A stretch of DNA of 64,000 nucleotides, from contig CAVOHV010000003.1 of the NCBI GenBank assembly GCA_963695805.1, positions 482,903 to 546,902 of the forward strand, read 5' to 3'. Position 1 is the stretch's first letter. Every line of letters starts with the position of its first letter. The notes beneath the pieces are model-generated. The model was not told the origin of the DNA. It did no database searches and worked only from the letters and a program-made list of their open reading frames with translations. The translations under genes and the position numbers were made by a program. The DNA is from DASUPK01 sp963695805 (lineage in GTDB: Bacteria > Actinomycetota > Thermoleophilia > Solirubrobacterales > 70-9). This document shows, piece after piece, positions 24,370-32,542 of the stretch.

Positions 24370-25137
24370 TCAGTCCAGATGCCAGGGAGTGAGGATGCGG
24401 GGGCCGTCCTGCGTGACGGCCACCGTGAACTCGAAGTGGGCGGCGAGCGAGTCGTCCGCGGAGTAGACGGCCCAGCCGTCCGATCCCATCCGGACGTCAG
24501 GCCCGCCGGCGTTCACCATTGGCTCGATCGCCAGAACCATGCCCTGCTCCAGGGTCGGGCCCTTGCCCGGATCCCCGAAGTTCGGGATCTGTGGGTCCTC
24601 ATGCATGTCCCGCCCGACTCCATGGCCGACGAGGCTGCGGATGATCGAGAGCCCGTCCCGCTCGACCCGGGTCTGGATCGCGTGCGAGATGTCGCTCAGG
24701 TGGTTGCCGGGCTTCGCCTCCCCGATCCCCTCGAAGAGCGCGTCACGAGTGGTGTCAAGAAGCGGCTCGGCCTGCTCAGGCGTCTCGCCGATCGGCACCG
24801 TGATCGCGGCGTCGGCCACCCAGCCCTCGTGGGTGACACCGACGTCGATGGAGAGGACGTCGCCGCGGCGCAGCTCGTAGGGGCCGGGAATCCCATGGAC
24901 CACCATCGAGTTCGGTGACGCGCAGATCGAGCCAGGGAACCCGCGGTAGCCCTTGAAGGACGGCACCGCCCCCTGGGAGCGAATGAACTTCTCCGCGGCC
25001 TCGTCCAGCTCCTTGGTGGTCACGCCGGGACGGGCCTTGGAGCGGAGGATCCGCAGGCAGCGAGCCTGGATCCTGCCGGCCTCCGCCATCGCATCGATCT
25101 GGGCAGACGTCTTGCGAATGATCATGCCGCGGTACAT
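24370..25137 (-). CDS. map: methionine aminopeptidase, type I
   Basis: A 255-residue MetAP-I without zinc-finger extension. The metal ligands are visible: SIDVGVTHEGWVADAAITVP (two Asp), LVGHGVGRDMHEDP (His), LAIEPMV (Glu) and the last Glu in FEFTVAVTQDGPRIL. Substrate pocket His is in MVVHGIPGP. It removes initiator Met from nascent proteins. It starts one base after the adk stop and ends the secY-adk-map unit. Confidence 0.97.
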   Translation of the reverse strand: MYRGMIIRKTSAQIDAMAEAGRIQARCLRILRSKARPGVTTKELDEAAEKFIRSQGAVPSFKGYRGFPGSICASPNSMVVHGIPGPYELRRGDVLSIDVGVTHEGWVADAAITVPIGETPEQAEPLLDTTRDALFEGIGEAKPGNHLSDISHAIQTRVERDGLSIIRSLVGHGVGRDMHEDPQIPNFGDPGKGPTLEQGMVLAIEPMVNAGGPDVRMGSDGWAVYSADDSLAAHFEFTVAVTQDGPRILTPWHLD

Positions 25138-25138
25138 C

Positions 25139-25822
25139 TCACATTCCCTCCTCTTCCTCGCGGCGCAGGGTCGCGATTATCCCGTGGATTCGCTCCTCGA
25201 CCTCATCCGGCGACTGCCTGCCGTCCACCCGGTTGAGGATGCCACGCTCGTCGTAGTAGTCGATCAGGGGCTCGGTCTTCTCACGGTACTGCGCGAGGCG
25301 GTTCTTGATCACCTCGGGCTTGTCGTCATCGCGGACGACCAGCTTGGCTCCGTCGATGTCGCAGACCCCCTCCTCCTTCGGCGGGTCGAACTCGACGTGG
25401 TAGATGTGGCTCGGGTTCTTCTCGCAGGTGCGGCGACCCCCGAGGCGGCGCAGGATCTCCTCCTCCGGGACGTCGATCAGGAGCACCGCGGTGATCTCCC
25501 TCCGCAGCTCCTTCATCTTCCCGTGGAGCGCCTCGGCCTGGGGCACGGTGCGGGGGAAGCCGTCGAGGATGAAGCCGTCGGAGGCCTCCTCGTTCTGGAG
25601 GCGCTCGGCGATCACCCCGATGATCACCTGGTCCGGAACCAGGTCCCCGCGATCCATGTACCCCTCGGCCTGCTTTCCCACCTCGGTCCCCTCCTTGACC
25701 GCGGCGCGCAGGATGTCGCCGGTCGCGTAGTAGGGCAGGCGGAAGTCCTCCTGTAGGCGCTCCCCCTGGGTCCCCTTGCCGCTCCCGGGCGGTCCGAGCA
25801 GAATGAGGTTCAGCTCGGGCAA
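25139..25822 (-). CDS. adk: adenylate kinase with zinc-type lid
   Basis: A 227-residue long-form adenylate kinase. P-loop GPPGSGKGTQ, AMP-binding GDILRAAV, FILDGFPRTVPQA and RRLGGRRTC are seen. The lid carries Cys133, His139, Cys154 and Asp157, a C-H-C-D set that may bind zinc and stabilise the lid. It interconverts ATP plus AMP and two ADP. Located between secY and map as in most bacteria. Confidence 0.96.
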   Translation of the reverse strand: MPELNLILLGPPGSGKGTQGERLQEDFRLPYYATGDILRAAVKEGTEVGKQAEGYMDRGDLVPDQVIIGVIAERLQNEEASDGFILDGFPRTVPQAEALHGKMKELRREITAVLLIDVPEEEILRRLGGRRTCEKNPSHIYHVEFDPPKEEGVCDIDGAKLVVRDDDKPEVIKNRLAQYREKTEPLIDYYDERGILNRVDGRQSPDEVEERIHGIIATLRREEEEGM

Positions 25823-25844
25823 TCCCGGAACCCCGCGGCGCGCG

Positions 25845-27122
25845 TCACTTCAGGAAGCCCTCGTAGTTGCGCATCATCAGCTGGGCCTCGAGTTGCTTGA
25901 CGGTGTCGAGAGCCACGCCGACGACGATCAGGATCGAGGTCCCGCCGAAGAAGAAGTTGGCCGACGTCTGGCTGATCAGGATCGTCGGCAACGCCGCGAC
26001 TGCGCCCAGATAGAGGGCGCCGGGGAAGGTGAGCCTGGACAGGATCCTGTCCAGGTATTCGGCGGTAGGTCGTCCCGGTCGCACGCCGGGGATGAACCCG
26101 CCGTACTTCTTCAGGTTGTCGGCCTGGTCAACCGGGTTGAAGGTGACCGCCGTGTAGAAGTAGGTGAAGATGATGATGAAGAAGACTTCGCCGACCACGT
26201 AGTGCCAGCTGTTCGGGCTGAAGAAGTTGGCGAAGTCGTTCCAGAAGTTGTCTCCGGTGCCACCCAGCAGCTGGCCGATCGTCGGTGGGAAGGCCATGAT
26301 CGAGGCGGCGAAGATCACCGGGATGACGCCCGCCATGTTGACGCGCAGCGGTAGGTAGGTCGACCCGCCGGCGGTCATCCGCCGGCCCACCACTCGTTTC
26401 GCGTACTGCACCGGGATGCGGCGCTGGCCCTCCTGGACGAAGACGATCGCCACGACAACCGCGAGGGCGATGAAGGGCATCATCACGACGAAGACCTGGT
26501 CGGGGTTGTTCCACCACTTTGTGATGCCCTCGGGAATTCGGGAGACGATCGAGGCGAAGATCAGCAGGGAGATCCCGTTGCCGATCCCGCGCTGGGTGAT
26601 CAGCTCGCCCATCCACATCAGCACCGTGCAGCCTGCGGTCAGGGTCATCACGATGAGGAAGACCTTCGGGAAGGTCCGCTCGCCGATCACGCTCGTTCCG
26701 CCGACGCTCTGCGAGCTGAACAGGAAGACGAAGCCGAGCGACTGGGCGAAGGCCAGCGCGACGGTCAGATAGCGCGTGTACTGGGTGATCTTCTGCTGGC
26801 CGACCTCCCCCTCCTTCTGGAGGCGCTCCAGCGAGGGCACGACCACCGTGAGGAGCTGCAGGATGATCGAGGCCGTGATGTAGGGCATGATCCCCAGCGC
26901 GAACAGGGAGAGCCTCGAGAGGCTCCCTCCCGAGAAGAGGTTGAGGAAGCCGAGGATGTTCGACCCGCCGACGTTGTCCAGGCCGTCCTTGATGGCGTTC
27001 GCGTCGACCCCGGGCGAGGGGATGTAGGCCCCCAGCCGGTAGAGCGCCAGGATTGCCGCCGTGAACATCAGCTTCTTGCGAATGTCCGGGACGGAGAAGG
27101 AGTTGAGGATCGTCTGCAGCAT
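25845..27122 (-). CDS. secY: preprotein translocase subunit SecY
   Basis: A 425-residue ten-helix channel. The N-terminus (FSVPDIRKKLMFTAAILALY) with plug-region GGSNILGFLNLFSGGSLSRL, the helix-5/6 loop ITQRGIGNGISLLIFA and the conserved C-terminal loop RPGRPTAEYLDRILSRLTFPG are present. It forms the SecYEG pore with the SecE encoded at 56164. The ATG at 27122 overlaps the rplO stop. Confidence 0.98.
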   Translation of the reverse strand: MLQTILNSFSVPDIRKKLMFTAAILALYRLGAYIPSPGVDANAIKDGLDNVGGSNILGFLNLFSGGSLSRLSLFALGIMPYITASIILQLLTVVVPSLERLQKEGEVGQQKITQYTRYLTVALAFAQSLGFVFLFSSQSVGGTSVIGERTFPKVFLIVMTLTAGCTVLMWMGELITQRGIGNGISLLIFASIVSRIPEGITKWWNNPDQVFVVMMPFIALAVVVAIVFVQEGQRRIPVQYAKRVVGRRMTAGGSTYLPLRVNMAGVIPVIFAASIMAFPPTIGQLLGGTGDNFWNDFANFFSPNSWHYVVGEVFFIIIFTYFYTAVTFNPVDQADNLKKYGGFIPGVRPGRPTAEYLDRILSRLTFPGALYLGAVAALPTILISQTSANFFFGGTSILIVVGVALDTVKQLEAQLMMRNYEGFLK

Positions 27123-27607
27123 CAGATGATTTCGGTGGTGCCTCCGGCCGCCTCGATCTTCTCCTTCGCCTGGGCACTGAAAGCATGCGCCCTCACGGTC
27201 AGCTTCTTCGAGATCTCGCCGCGGGCGAGGATCTTCACCGGCTCGCGCCGCTTGGCGAGGCCCGCCTCTCGGAGCGACTCAGGGGTCACCTCGTCGTTCG
27301 CCTTGAAGCGGCCGTCGAGGTCGGAGAGGTTGACCGGCTGAGTCCGGGTCCGGAACTTCTCGAAGGGCATCGACATCTTCTTGTTCGGCCCGCGCAGCTT
27401 GCGCATCCGCATATGAACCGGGTTCTGACCGCCCTCGTAGCCCGGCTTGCGCTTGCTGCCCGAGCGGGCGCCGGCGCCCTTGTGGCCGCGGCCAGAGGTC
27501 TTGCCGTGGCCAGTGCCGACGCCTCGGCCGAGCCGCTTGCGCGGCCGGCGGGAGCCCGGGGGCGGCTTCAGCGTGTGGAGACCGACCTTCTCGGACTGCT
27601 CAGCCAT
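27122..27607 (-). CDS. rplO: 50S ribosomal protein L15
   Basis: A 161-residue uL15 with the Gly/Arg/Lys-rich N-terminus (PPPGSRRPRKRLGRGVGTGH, GKTSGRGHKGAGARSG) and a C-terminal L15e-like domain. It organises 23S rRNA late in assembly. Its ATG overlaps the end of rpmD by eight bases and its stop overlaps secY, so the three are coupled. Confidence 0.97.
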   Translation of the reverse strand: MAEQSEKVGLHTLKPPPGSRRPRKRLGRGVGTGHGKTSGRGHKGAGARSGSKRKPGYEGGQNPVHMRMRKLRGPNKKMSMPFEKFRTRTQPVNLSDLDGRFKANDEVTPESLREAGLAKRREPVKILARGEISKKLTVRAHAFSAQAKEKIEAAGGTTEII

Positions 27608-27779
27608 CGTCGACCTCGACCAGGTGGCTGACCGTGCGGATCATGCCCTGCAGCTGCGGGGAGTCGGGATGCTTCGCCTGGCGGCCGATGCGGCCGAGCT
27701 TCAGGGAGCGAAGGGTGGCGCGCTGCACCTCCGAGGCGCCGTTCGCGGATCGGACCTGCTTGAGCTCGACGTCGGCCAT
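27600..27779 (-). CDS. rpmD: 50S ribosomal protein L30
   Basis: A 59-residue uL30. It reads MADVELKQVRSANGASEVQR and then TLRSLKLGRIGRQAKHPDSP, the family's Leu-x-x-Leu-Gly-Leu-like core. ATG 27779 overlaps the rpsE stop (TGATGG) and the stop overlaps the rplO start. Length is usual for L30. Confidence 0.95.
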   Translation of the reverse strand: MADVELKQVRSANGASEVQRATLRSLKLGRIGRQAKHPDSPQLQGMIRTVSHLVEVDDG

Positions 27780-28414
27780 CAGGAGCCACCACCAGAAGCC
27801 ACGTCCTCGCCGCCGCCGACCGCATCCGCAGAAGCCTCGTTCTCGGCGGCGGCTGCGGGCGCGGCAACCTCCTTCGGCGTTTCCTCCTCGGGGCTCGTGC
27901 CGTTGCCAATGCCGAGCACCTCGCGGATGGAGATGCCGCGGAGCTTCGCGACGTCCTCCGGCCTCCGCAGGCTCTCGAGGCCCGACATCGTCGCCTTGAC
28001 GAGGTTGATCGGGTTCTGAGTGCCGATGCTCTTGGTGAGCACGTCCCGGACACCGCCCAGCTCGAGCACGGCCCGCACCCCACCACCGGCGATCACGCCG
28101 GTACCGGGGCTCGCAGGCCGCAGCACGACGTGACCCGCGCCGAAGCGGCCGATCACCCGGTGAGTGATCGTCTGGCCGTACTTGGGCACGCGGATCAGGT
28201 TCTTGCGGGCGTTCTCGACAGCCTTCTGGATCGCGAGCGGTACCTCACGCGCCTTGCCGTAGCCGATCCCGACCACGGAATCCTCGTCGCCGACAGCGAC
28301 CAGAGCCGTGAACGAGAAGCGCCGGCCGCCCTTGACCACCTTGGCGACGCGGTTGATCTCGATCACGCGCTCCTGCAGATCGAGGCCCTTGGGACTTACG
28401 GTCTCTACAGCCAT
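27779..28414 (-). CDS. rpsE: 30S ribosomal protein S5
   Basis: A 211-residue uS5: ERVIEINRVAKVVKGGRRFS and FTALVAVGDEDSVVGIGYGK form the RNA-binding domain, then ARPASPGTGVIAGGGVRAVL-type sequence the second. A Glu/Ala/Gly-rich tail of about 40 residues (AAPAAAAENEASADAVGGGE) extends beyond the normal end. It helps decoding accuracy and mRNA entry unwinding. A 37-bp gap separates it from rplR. Confidence 0.96.
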   Translation of the reverse strand: MAVETVSPKGLDLQERVIEINRVAKVVKGGRRFSFTALVAVGDEDSVVGIGYGKAREVPLAIQKAVENARKNLIRVPKYGQTITHRVIGRFGAGHVVLRPASPGTGVIAGGGVRAVLELGGVRDVLTKSIGTQNPINLVKATMSGLESLRRPEDVAKLRGISIREVLGIGNGTSPEEETPKEVAAPAAAAENEASADAVGGGEDVASGGGS

Positions 28415-28451
28415 AGAACGGGTGAGGGTAGAGGACGTACGAGCTCGGTCA

Positions 28452-28805
28452 TCAGAACTTCAGGCCCCCCTCGCGGGCGCCTTCGGCGATCGCGGCGACG
28501 CGGCCGTGGAACCGGTAGCCGCCACGGTCGAAGACGCAGGACTCGACGCCCGCGGCCTTGGCGCGCTCGGCGAGCAGCTGCCCGGCGCGCTTCGCCTGCT
28601 CCATCGAGTCGAGCTTGCGCAGCTCGTCCTCGGTCCAGGAGGCTGCGGCCAGGGTGCGTCCCGAGTCGTCGTCGATCAGCTGGGCGAAGACTCCGCGGTT
28701 GGAGCGATAGACGGACAGGCGCGGGCGCTCTGCCTTGCCGCGGATCCGGGCGCGGACGCGCCGACGCCTGCGAAGTCTCTTCTGGGGCTTCGTGAGAACG
28801 GCCAT
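28452..28805 (-). CDS. rplR: 50S ribosomal protein L18
   Basis: A 117-residue uL18 with RPRLSVYRSNRGVFAQLIDD and VCVFDRGGYRFHGRVAAIAEGAR-type ending (FDRGGYRFHGRVAA). It binds 5S rRNA together with L5. ATG 28805 overlaps the rplF stop. Confidence 0.97.
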   Translation of the reverse strand: MAVLTKPQKRLRRRRRVRARIRGKAERPRLSVYRSNRGVFAQLIDDDSGRTLAAASWTEDELRKLDSMEQAKRAGQLLAERAKAAGVESCVFDRGGYRFHGRVAAIAEGAREGGLKF

Positions 28806-29338
28806 CAGGCCCTCTTCCCGACCTTCCGTGCGACTTGCTCGCCCTGGTAGCGAACGCCCTTGCCCTTGTAGGGCTCCGGTGGGCGGGACTTGCGGATCCG
28901 GGCGGCGGTCTCGCCGACCAGTTGCTTGTCGATACCGCGGACCACGACCTCGGTCGGCTGCGGGACCTCGAACTCGATGCCATTCGGCGCCTCGATCGCG
29001 ACCGGGTGCGAGTAGCCCAGCGACATCTCCAGGTCCTTGCCCCGCAGGTTGGCGCGATAGCCGACGCCCTGGATCTCGAGACGCCGCTCGAAGCCGTCGG
29101 TGACACCCTCGACCATGTTGGCGATCAGGCTCCGGGTCAGGCCGTGCAGGGCGCGGTGCTCGCCGCGATCGGTGGGGCGCTCCACGGTCAGGGTGCCGTC
29201 GTCGATCCCGACCTTCATGTCGCGGTCGACGTTCTGGTTGAGCTCGCCCTTCGGGCCCTTGACGGTGACAGCGCCGGGCCTGACGTCGATCTCGACGCCG
29301 TCGGGGATCTCGATTGGCTTTCTTCCGATTCGACTCAT
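28805..29338 (-). CDS. rplF: 50S ribosomal protein L6
   Basis: A 177-residue uL6 made of two repeated alpha-beta domains: MSRIGRKPIEIPDGVEIDVR at the start, LRGKDLEMSLGYSHPV in the middle, and RPPEPYKGKGVRYQGEQVAR at the end. It lies at the factor-binding site near the sarcin-ricin loop. Ten bases after rpsH. Confidence 0.98.
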   Translation of the reverse strand: MSRIGRKPIEIPDGVEIDVRPGAVTVKGPKGELNQNVDRDMKVGIDDGTLTVERPTDRGEHRALHGLTRSLIANMVEGVTDGFERRLEIQGVGYRANLRGKDLEMSLGYSHPVAIEAPNGIEFEVPQPTEVVVRGIDKQLVGETAARIRKSRPPEPYKGKGVRYQGEQVARKVGKRA

Positions 29339-29348
29339 GGGTGCTTGC

Positions 29349-29744
29349 TCACCAGACGTGCGCGACGACCTCTCCGCCGACTCCGCGCTGACGCGCCTCG
29401 TGGCCGGTCATCACGCCGCGCGAGGTGGACATGATGGTGGTGCCCATTCCGCCGAAGACGCGGGGGACATCCTCCTTGGCAACGTAGCGGCGGCGGCCGG
29501 GGCGCGAGACTCGCTCCATCCCGGTGATCACCGGGTCACGTTTCTCGGTGTAGCGCAGCTTGACCTTGATCACGTCGCCGACCCGCCCGGGCTCGACGTT
29601 GAAGTCCGTGATGTAGCCCTGCTCCTTGAGGATGCGGCTCATCTCGCGCTTCAGCCGAGAGGCGGGAATCTCGACGTCCTCGTGCTCGGCCAGGAGCGCG
29701 TTGCGGATCCGGTTCAGGTAGTCGGTGATTGGATCAGTGAGCAT
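29349..29744 (-). CDS. rpsH: 30S ribosomal protein S8
   Basis: A 131-residue uS8 (MLTDPITDYLNRIRNALLAE at the start, STSRGVMTGHEARQRGVGGE at the end). Binds helix 21 of 16S rRNA and often controls the spc operon by binding rplE mRNA. Four bases follow the rpsN stop. Confidence 0.98.
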   Translation of the reverse strand: MLTDPITDYLNRIRNALLAEHEDVEIPASRLKREMSRILKEQGYITDFNVEPGRVGDVIKVKLRYTEKRDPVITGMERVSRPGRRRYVAKEDVPRVFGGMGTTIMSTSRGVMTGHEARQRGVGGEVVAHVW

Positions 29745-29748
29745 CTCG

Positions 29749-29934
29749 TTACCAGCTGGACTTGGTCATTCCGGGCACATAACCGTTGTGCGCGGCCTCC
29801 CGCAGGCAGATCCGGCAGAGGCCGAACTTGCGGAAGTACGCGCGCGGCCGGCCGCAGCGGCGGCAGCGGTTGTACCCGCGGGTCTTGAACTTCGGGGTGC
29901 GGCGCTGCCGCACCCTCTGCGATGTCTTGGCCAT
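29749..29934 (-). CDS. rpsN: 30S ribosomal protein S14, zinc type (S14Z)
   Basis: A 61-residue uS14 beginning MAKTSQRVRQRRTPKFKTRG. Cys24, Cys27, Cys40 and Cys43 form the zinc ribbon of the short S14Z class. ATG 29934 overlaps the rplE stop (TGATG). The upstream open frame to 30435 is a shadow of rplE. Confidence 0.96.
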   Translation of the reverse strand: MAKTSQRVRQRRTPKFKTRGYNRCRRCGRPRAYFRKFGLCRICLREAAHNGYVPGMTKSSW

Positions 29935-30761
29935 CAGCCCTCTTCCTTGTTGTTCGAAGTCTCTTCTGCGCTGCCGCCCTCGCTCTCGGCGGCCGGGGCG
30001 CCTTCCGCACCCTCCTCGCCCTCCTCGCCCTCCTCGGGCCTGACGGGCTTCTCGTAGGCCTCCGGGTTCTCCTCCTTGAGCTGCTCGAGCGCGGCCGCCT
30101 CGGCCTCGGCCCGCTCGCGGGCCTCCTCCTTGCGGCGCTCCTCCTCGGCCTCCTCCTCGGCGTCCTCCTGGCCCGGGCGTCCCTCCTGCGAGAACGGCAT
30201 TCCGAGCCCGTCGAGCAGGGCGAAGGCCTCCTCGTCGGTTGCGGCCGTGGTGGTGATCGTCACGTCGAGGCCCCGGACCTCGTCGATCGAGTCGTAGTCG
30301 ATCTCGGGAAAGATGATCTGCTCGCGAACGCCCATGGAGTAGTTGCCGCGGCCGTCGAAGGAGCGGGCACTGAGACCCCGGAAGTCTCGGATCCGGGGCA
30401 CCGCGATCGAGGTGAGGCGGTCGAGGAACTCCCACATGCGGGCCCGCCGCAGGGTCACGGCGACACCGACGGGCATGCCCTCGCGCACCTTGAAGGAGGC
30501 GACCGACTTCTTCGCGCGGCGGACGCTCGGACGCTGGCCGGCGATGGTCGCGAGTTGCTCCTGCGCGGCCTCGAGCATCTGGGTGTTCTGCTTCGCCTCC
30601 CCGATGCCCATGTTCAGAGTGATCTTCTCGAGGGTCGGCACCGCCATCGGCGTCGAGTAGCCGAACCGCTGGACCAGCGCAGGCTTGACCTCGCTCTCGT
30701 AGAGCTCGCGCAGCCGCGGCGGCGGGGCGGCCTGTGTCTGCTGTTCGGTTGCGGCTTCCAC
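29934..30761 (-). CDS. rplE: 50S ribosomal protein L5 with acidic C-terminal tail
   Basis: A 275-residue uL5; the normal domain ends near residue 190 (DEEAFALLDGLGMPFSQ). Core motifs are ITLNMGIGEAKQN, GQRPSVRRAKKSVASFKVRE and SARSFDGRGNYSMGVREQII. About 80 extra residues follow, almost all Glu, Ala, Arg and Gly (EDAEEEAEEERRKEEARERA, later EEGEEGEEGAEG), first likely a helix or coiled coil and then disordered. The core binds 5S rRNA and P-site tRNA; the tail's role is unknown. Overlaps rplX and rpsN by one base or a stop-start pair. Confidence 0.96.
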   Translation of the reverse strand: MEAATEQQTQAAPPPRLRELYESEVKPALVQRFGYSTPMAVPTLEKITLNMGIGEAKQNTQMLEAAQEQLATIAGQRPSVRRAKKSVASFKVREGMPVGVAVTLRRARMWEFLDRLTSIAVPRIRDFRGLSARSFDGRGNYSMGVREQIIFPEIDYDSIDEVRGLDVTITTTAATDEEAFALLDGLGMPFSQEGRPGQEDAEEEAEEERRKEEARERAEAEAAALEQLKEENPEAYEKPVRPEEGEEGEEGAEGAPAAESEGGSAEETSNNKEEG

Positions 30762-31099
30762 TAGTCCAGATCCCTTCCGGTGCGGGCGGCTATGCGCTTC
30801 CGCTTTCCATCAGCCCGCTCGACCTTCACCCGAGTGGGCTTGTTGTCCTCAGGGTCGAGCAGCATCACGTTAGAGACATGAATCGGCCCCTCCCTCTCGA
30901 TGATGCCGCCGACCTCACCGCCCTTCGACGCGTCCTTGACCGAACGCGGGCGCTGGTGGCGCTTGATCATGTTGAGACCCTCGATGAAGACGTAGCTCTT
31001 CTTGGGGTCGGTGCGGATGACGCGGCCTCGCTTGCCGCGCTCCTTGCCGCCGATCACGATCACGTCGTCGTCCTTGCGGACTCGCATCGTCTTGCCCAT
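30761..31099 (-). CDS. rplX: 50S ribosomal protein L24
   Basis: A 112-residue uL24 with a KOW motif (DVIVIGGKERGKRGRVIRTD) and EGPIHVSNVMLLDPEDNKPT. It starts 50S assembly at the 5' end of 23S rRNA. Its ribosome site AAAGGAG lies 9-10 bases before ATG 31099 and is inside the base-paired arm of the RNA-like element in the rplN-rplX gap. Confidence 0.97.
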   Translation of the reverse strand: MGKTMRVRKDDDVIVIGGKERGKRGRVIRTDPKKSYVFIEGLNMIKRHQRPRSVKDASKGGEVGGIIEREGPIHVSNVMLLDPEDNKPTRVKVERADGKRKRIAARTGRDLD

Positions 31100-31100
31100 C

Positions 31101-31264
31101 AGCGATGACTCCTTTCGCGGCAGTGCGGCTCAGCCGAGCGAAAACCGAGGCGGCCGAGGACGCAGCGAGCGTCGCCTGCCAAATGGCAGGCGAGCGAGCG
31201 AGGACGAAGGCCGGCGACGGTTTGCAGCCGGCTGAGGCGTGCTGTCGTGGAAGGAGGCATCGCT
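31101..31264 (+). ncRNA. long-hairpin RNA-like element 1 (rplN-rplX gap)
   Basis: A 164-nt inverted structure that exactly fills the gap from the rplX start to the rplN stop. Arm 31101-31127 pairs with 31238-31264 at 26 of 27 positions, five of them G-U if the plus strand is the RNA. Inner helices: CTCAGCCG/CGGCTGAG (31129-31136 with 31229-31236), AAACC/GGTTT, and an apical GCCTGCC-AAAT-GGCAGGC hairpin. Conserved purine-rich blocks GGACGCAG (31158-31165) and GAGGACGAAGG (31200-31210) face each other. Shared with elements at 35462 and 42741. I do not recognise it as a known RNA class. Confidence 0.6.
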
Positions 31265-31631
31265 ACAGGACCTCCGGGGCGAGGGAGACGATTCGCATGA
31301 AGTTTCTCTCCCGCAGCTCGCGGGCGACCGGGCCGAAGATGCGGGTGCCCCGCGGAGCGCCTGTGGTGTCGATCAGCACCGCTGCGTTCTCATCGAAGGC
31401 GATGTAGGTGCCATCGCCGCGGCCGAGCTGCTTGCGGGTGCGGACGACGACCGCCTCTACGACCTCGCCCTTGCGAACCCCGCCGTGGGGGGTGGCCTGC
31501 TTGACCGTCGCGGTGATCACGTCGCCCACCCGCGCGTAGCGGCGGTCGGACCCGCCCTTGACGCGGATGCAGAGGATCTCGCGCGCGCCGGAGTTGTCGG
31601 CGACCCTGAGCTTGGACTCCTGCTGGATCAT
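31263..31631 (-). CDS. rplN: 50S ribosomal protein L14
   Basis: A 122-residue uL14, the usual length, starting MIQQESKLRVADNSGAREIL with GTRIFGPVARELRERNFMRI at the end. It sits at the subunit interface (bridge B8). Ten bases separate it from rpsQ. The stop codon is part of the paired arm of RNA-like element 1. Confidence 0.98.
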   Translation of the reverse strand: MIQQESKLRVADNSGAREILCIRVKGGSDRRYARVGDVITATVKQATPHGGVRKGEVVEAVVVRTRKQLGRGDGTYIAFDENAAVLIDTTGAPRGTRIFGPVARELRERNFMRIVSLAPEVL

Positions 31632-31640
31632 CCGAACGCC

Positions 31641-32330
31641 CTACTGCGCCTTTTCGAGGATCTCGACCAGGCGCCAGCGCTTGGTCCGTGACAGGGGGCG
31701 GGTCTCGATGACGCGTACGAGATCGCCCTCCCCTGCCTCGTTGCGGGCGTCATGGGCATGCAGCGTCCGGGAGCGGCGCACGATCTTCTCGTACTGGGGA
31801 TGGCGACGGGCGACCTCGATCGCCACCGTGATCGTCTTGTCCGGCTTGCTGGAGACGACGCGGCCCTGCCTCGTCTTGCGGCCGGCGGACCGACGCTCGG
31901 CCGGCGGGGTTCCGGTGCCGGCCTCGCTCTTGGTGCGGCGCTTCGTCCGGTAGCCCGAGCGCCCGCGGGCCGCCTGCTTGCGCGCCTCGCCGCGAGCGCT
32001 GGCGCGCTCCTCGGGGCTCTGCTGCGGGCGAGCCTCGGAAGGGCGGCGGGAGCGCTCCAGCCGGCGGCGAGTCTTCCAGTCGAGGCCTTCCATGTCGTCT
32101 GGCTCGGGCTGGGGAGCCTCGGCAGCCGGCTCTTCTGCCGGAGCCTCCTCAGCGGGGGCATCTTCGCCAGCAGCATCCTCTTCGGCCGGGGCCTCTTCGG
32201 CACGGGCCTCCTCGGCCTGAGTCTCCTCCGCCTGCGACTCGGCCGCGGGGGTCTCCTCCGGGGTCTCCTCAGGCGCCTGTTCCGGGGCCTGCTCTTCGTT
32301 CTGCTGCTCGTTCTTTTCGTCTTCGGCCAT
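31641..32330 (-). CDS. rpsQ: 30S ribosomal protein S17 with long acidic N-terminal extension
   Basis: A 229-residue protein whose last ~80 residues are uS17 (RQGRVVSSKPDKTITVAIEV, LVRVIETRPLSRTKRWRLVE). About 145 residues precede it: first an acidic Glu/Ala/Pro repeat (residues 1-78, e.g. EETPEETPAAESQAEETQAE), then a basic Arg/Ser-rich segment (about 85-145). The frame is open with rpmC overlap at ATG 32330, so the extension is genuine coding sequence. S17 binds 16S helix 7/11 early in assembly. Confidence 0.94.
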   Translation of the reverse strand: MAEDEKNEQQNEEQAPEQAPEETPEETPAAESQAEETQAEEARAEEAPAEEDAAGEDAPAEEAPAEEPAAEAPQPEPDDMEGLDWKTRRRLERSRRPSEARPQQSPEERASARGEARKQAARGRSGYRTKRRTKSEAGTGTPPAERRSAGRKTRQGRVVSSKPDKTITVAIEVARRHPQYEKIVRRSRTLHAHDARNEAGEGDLVRVIETRPLSRTKRWRLVEILEKAQ

Positions 32331-32542
32331 CAGGTCCTCAGCTCTTGTTCGAGATCGATGCCGCGCTCCTTGGCGACGGTGAGCAGCCGCGCCACGTCGC
32401 GGCGGACCGCATTGATCCGCGCGGTGTTCTCCAGCTCGCCTGTGGAGTGCTGGAGGCGCAGCGCGAACTGCTCCTCACGGGTCTGGTTGATCCGCTCGAG
32501 CAGCTCGTCGTCCTTGAGGTTGTGGGCCTCGGAAGCCTTCAT
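32330..32542 (-). CDS. rpmC: 50S ribosomal protein L29
   Basis: A 70-residue uL29 (MKASEAHNLKDDELLERINQ, then LRLQHSTGELENTARINAVR). Starts at ATG 32542 overlapping the rplP stop (ATGA). Helical hairpin at the tunnel exit that helps dock signal recognition particle and trigger factor. Confidence 0.96.
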   Translation of the reverse strand: MKASEAHNLKDDELLERINQTREEQFALRLQHSTGELENTARINAVRRDVARLLTVAKERGIDLEQELRT

